From assembly GCA_963837155.1 (NCBI GenBank), contig CAWIMB010000001.1, positions 806,001 through 870,000 of the forward strand: DNA of 64,000 nt. Reading direction: 5' to 3'. Source of the stretch: DASQHW01 sp963837155. Its GTDB lineage: Bacteria; Actinomycetota; Acidimicrobiia; IMCC26256; PALSA-610. Shown here piece by piece: positions 62,630-64,000 of the stretch. The notes under the pieces were generated by a model. That model was not told the DNA's origin. It was given only the letters and a program-made list of their open reading frames with translations, and did not search any database. Within the stretch, counting starts at the first letter, position 1. Each line of letters begins with the position of its first letter. A program made the position numbers and the translations under genes.

Positions 62630-63922
62630 ATGCCTGGCGCAGTGATCGTCGGCACCCAATGGGGCGACGAAGGCAAGGGCCGCGTCACCGACTACCTCGC
62701 CAAGGAGTCGTCGATGTGTGTCCGCTACCAGGGCGGCCACAACGCGGGTCACACCCTGGTCGTCGACGGCGAGGTCTTCAAGCTCCAGCTGGTCCCGAGC
62801 GGCGTGCTCTATCCGTGGGTCGTCCCGGTCATCGGCAACGGCGTGGTGGTCGACCCCGCGGTGCTGCTCGACGAGCTCGACATGCTCGAGTCGAAAATGG
62901 TCGACACGCGCCAGCTGCGCCTCTCCGGCAACGCGCACCTGATCATGCCGTACCACCAAGAGCTTGACCGCGTCACCGAGCGGTACCTCGGCAAGAACAA
63001 GCTCGGCACGACCAAGCGGGGCATCGGGCCCGCGTACGCCGACAAGGCGCTGCGCGTCGGGCTGCGCGTGCAGGACCTGCTCGACCCCAAGATCTTCCGC
63101 GAGAAGCTCGACCTCGTGCTCCGTGAGAAGAACGGCGTGCTCGCCAAGGTGTACAACCGCCTGCCGATCGACGCCAAGGAGCTGTCCGAGCGCTACTTGC
63201 GGATGGTCCCGCGGCTTGCGCCGCTCATCGACGACACCGTGCACCTCGTGCACGAGGCCCTCGACGCGCAGCAGTGGGTGCTGTTCGAAGGCGCGCAGGC
63301 GACATATCTCGATCTCGACCACGGCACATATCCGTTCGTGACGTCGAGCAATCCCGTCGCGGGTGGCGTGTGCACAGGTGCAGGGATCGGTCCGCTCGCG
63401 ATCCAGCGCGTCGTGGGCCTCGTCAAGGCGTATCAGACGAGGGTCGGCAGCGGCCCGTTCCCGACCGAGCTGTTCGAGGGCGACGCCGTGGGAGACCTGC
63501 TCGTGGAGCGCGGCGGCGAGTTCGGCACGAACACCGGTCGGAGGCGCCGGACCGGTTGGCTCGACCTCGTCATGCTCAAGCACGCCGTGCGCCTCAACAC
63601 GTGCACGGACCTCGCGCTCACCAAGCTCGACGTGCTGTCGCCGCTCGACGAGCTCAAGGTCTGCGTGGCGTACGAGGGAGAAGACGGAACGCGCTACGAC
63701 CACGTGCCGTACCACCAGTCGGTGTTGCACAAGGTGCGGCCCGTGTACGAGACGCTGCCCGGCTGGAACGTCGACATCGAGCGCGCTGGACGGCTCGAGG
63801 AGCTCCCGGCGCAAGCGCGCGACTACGTGAAGTTCGTCGAGGAGTACGCCGGCGTGCACGTGAGCATCGTCGGTGTCGGGCCTGCGCGCGACCAGACCAT
63901 CGTGTTGCCCCGCGCCGCGTGA
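62630..63922 (+). CDS. purA: Adenylosuccinate synthetase
   Basis: 430 residues from ATG 62630 with AGGAG seven bases upstream. Signature motifs: VIVGTQWGDEGKGRVTDYLA with the P-loop and catalytic residues, GGHNAGHTLVVDG, GTTKRGIGPAYADKALRVGL, FEGAQATYLDLDHGTYPFVT, GPFPTELFEGDAVGDLL and EFGTNTGRRRRTGWLDLVML. Converts IMP, GTP and aspartate to adenylosuccinate, the first committed step to AMP. Intact and normal length. Coupled to purD by GTGA. Confidence 0.97.
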   Translation: MPGAVIVGTQWGDEGKGRVTDYLAKESSMCVRYQGGHNAGHTLVVDGEVFKLQLVPSGVLYPWVVPVIGNGVVVDPAVLLDELDMLESKMVDTRQLRLSGNAHLIMPYHQELDRVTERYLGKNKLGTTKRGIGPAYADKALRVGLRVQDLLDPKIFREKLDLVLREKNGVLAKVYNRLPIDAKELSERYLRMVPRLAPLIDDTVHLVHEALDAQQWVLFEGAQATYLDLDHGTYPFVTSSNPVAGGVCTGAGIGPLAIQRVVGLVKAYQTRVGSGPFPTELFEGDAVGDLLVERGGEFGTNTGRRRRTGWLDLVMLKHAVRLNTCTDLALTKLDVLSPLDELKVCVAYEGEDGTRYDHVPYHQSVLHKVRPVYETLPGWNVDIERAGRLEELPAQARDYVKFVEEYAGVHVSIVGVGPARDQTIVLPRAA

Positions 63923-64000
63923 CTCGCACCCGAGTCCTCATCATCGGCGCCGGTGGGCGGGAGCACGCGCTCGCATGGGGCGTGGCGCGCTCGCCGCACG
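63919..64000 (+). CDS. purD: Phosphoribosylamine-glycine ligase, 5' end only
   Basis: Starts at GTG 63919, overlapping the purA stop, and is cut by the end of the window after 27 codons. VLIIGAGGREHALAWGVARS is the N-terminal signature of PurD, the ATP-grasp enzyme that makes glycinamide ribonucleotide. The purA-purD order with coupling supports the call. Confidence 0.85.
   Translation, partial: MTRTRVLIIGAGGREHALAWGVARSPH

Overview
High-GC DNA from an actinobacterium, possibly a member of the Acidimicrobiia (inference). The signs are: the rpsF-ssb-rpsR-rplI-dnaB cluster; a NucS mismatch endonuclease in place of MutS/MutL; a dnaK-grpE-dnaJ-hspR-clpB heat-shock operon; a DtxR/IdeR-type iron box before bacterioferritin; a DevR-like response regulator; an SCO6745-family protein; and frequent GTG starts with ATGA/GTGA stop-start overlaps.

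Layout. 0-3.9 kb: a secreted beta-strand-repeat protein, a lipoprotein and an SRPBCC protein. 3.9-8 kb: ribosomal and replication operon ending in dnaB, which carries a mini-intein; a cluster of DnaA boxes lies before dnaB. 8-15.4 kb: two DUF4190 proteins, purU, nucS, an alcohol dehydrogenase, an orphan response regulator, an SCO6745 protein, a GNAT protein and an iron-storage operon (small ORF, bfd, bfr). 15.4-27.1 kb: a cell-envelope glycan region with a GT2-methyltransferase fusion, three GT39-type membrane glycosyltransferases, an acyltransferase-3, a PTPS-related membrane protein and two tandem beta-propeller lipoproteins.

27.84-41.50 kb: a 13.6-kb integrative mobilizable element at tRNA-Gly(CCC). 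It has 42-bp direct repeats at its ends, 11-bp-phased arm-type heptamers, a tyrosine integrase, an XRE regulator, an excisionase-like protein, a MobF relaxase-helicase, a wHTH-nucleotidyltransferase/HEPN pair, and two divergent modules each made of an ECF sigma factor and a membrane-anchored propeller. No type IV secretion genes are seen, so it would depend on a helper for transfer. The duplicated att sequence is the 5' half of the tRNA, which means the element supplies a new 5' half and promoter to the tRNA.

41.5-64 kb: an RDD protein, a large membrane Fe-S reductase, a cyclic-nucleotide-binding protein, the heat-shock operon, a membrane protein, a fourth GT39, a Tat-exported protein, an aldolase/amidohydrolase/acyl-CoA-ligase operon, a Rossmann oxidoreductase, two small orphan proteins, a carboxylesterase, purA, and the start of purD, cut by the window end.

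At least sixteen single-base frameshifts interrupt otherwise well-conserved genes, including ssb, dnaJ, hspR and clpB (twice), and most lie after 48 kb. That pattern suggests residual indel errors in a draft or long-read assembly rather than sixteen real mutations. The genes concerned are annotated as continuous loci with the break position stated.
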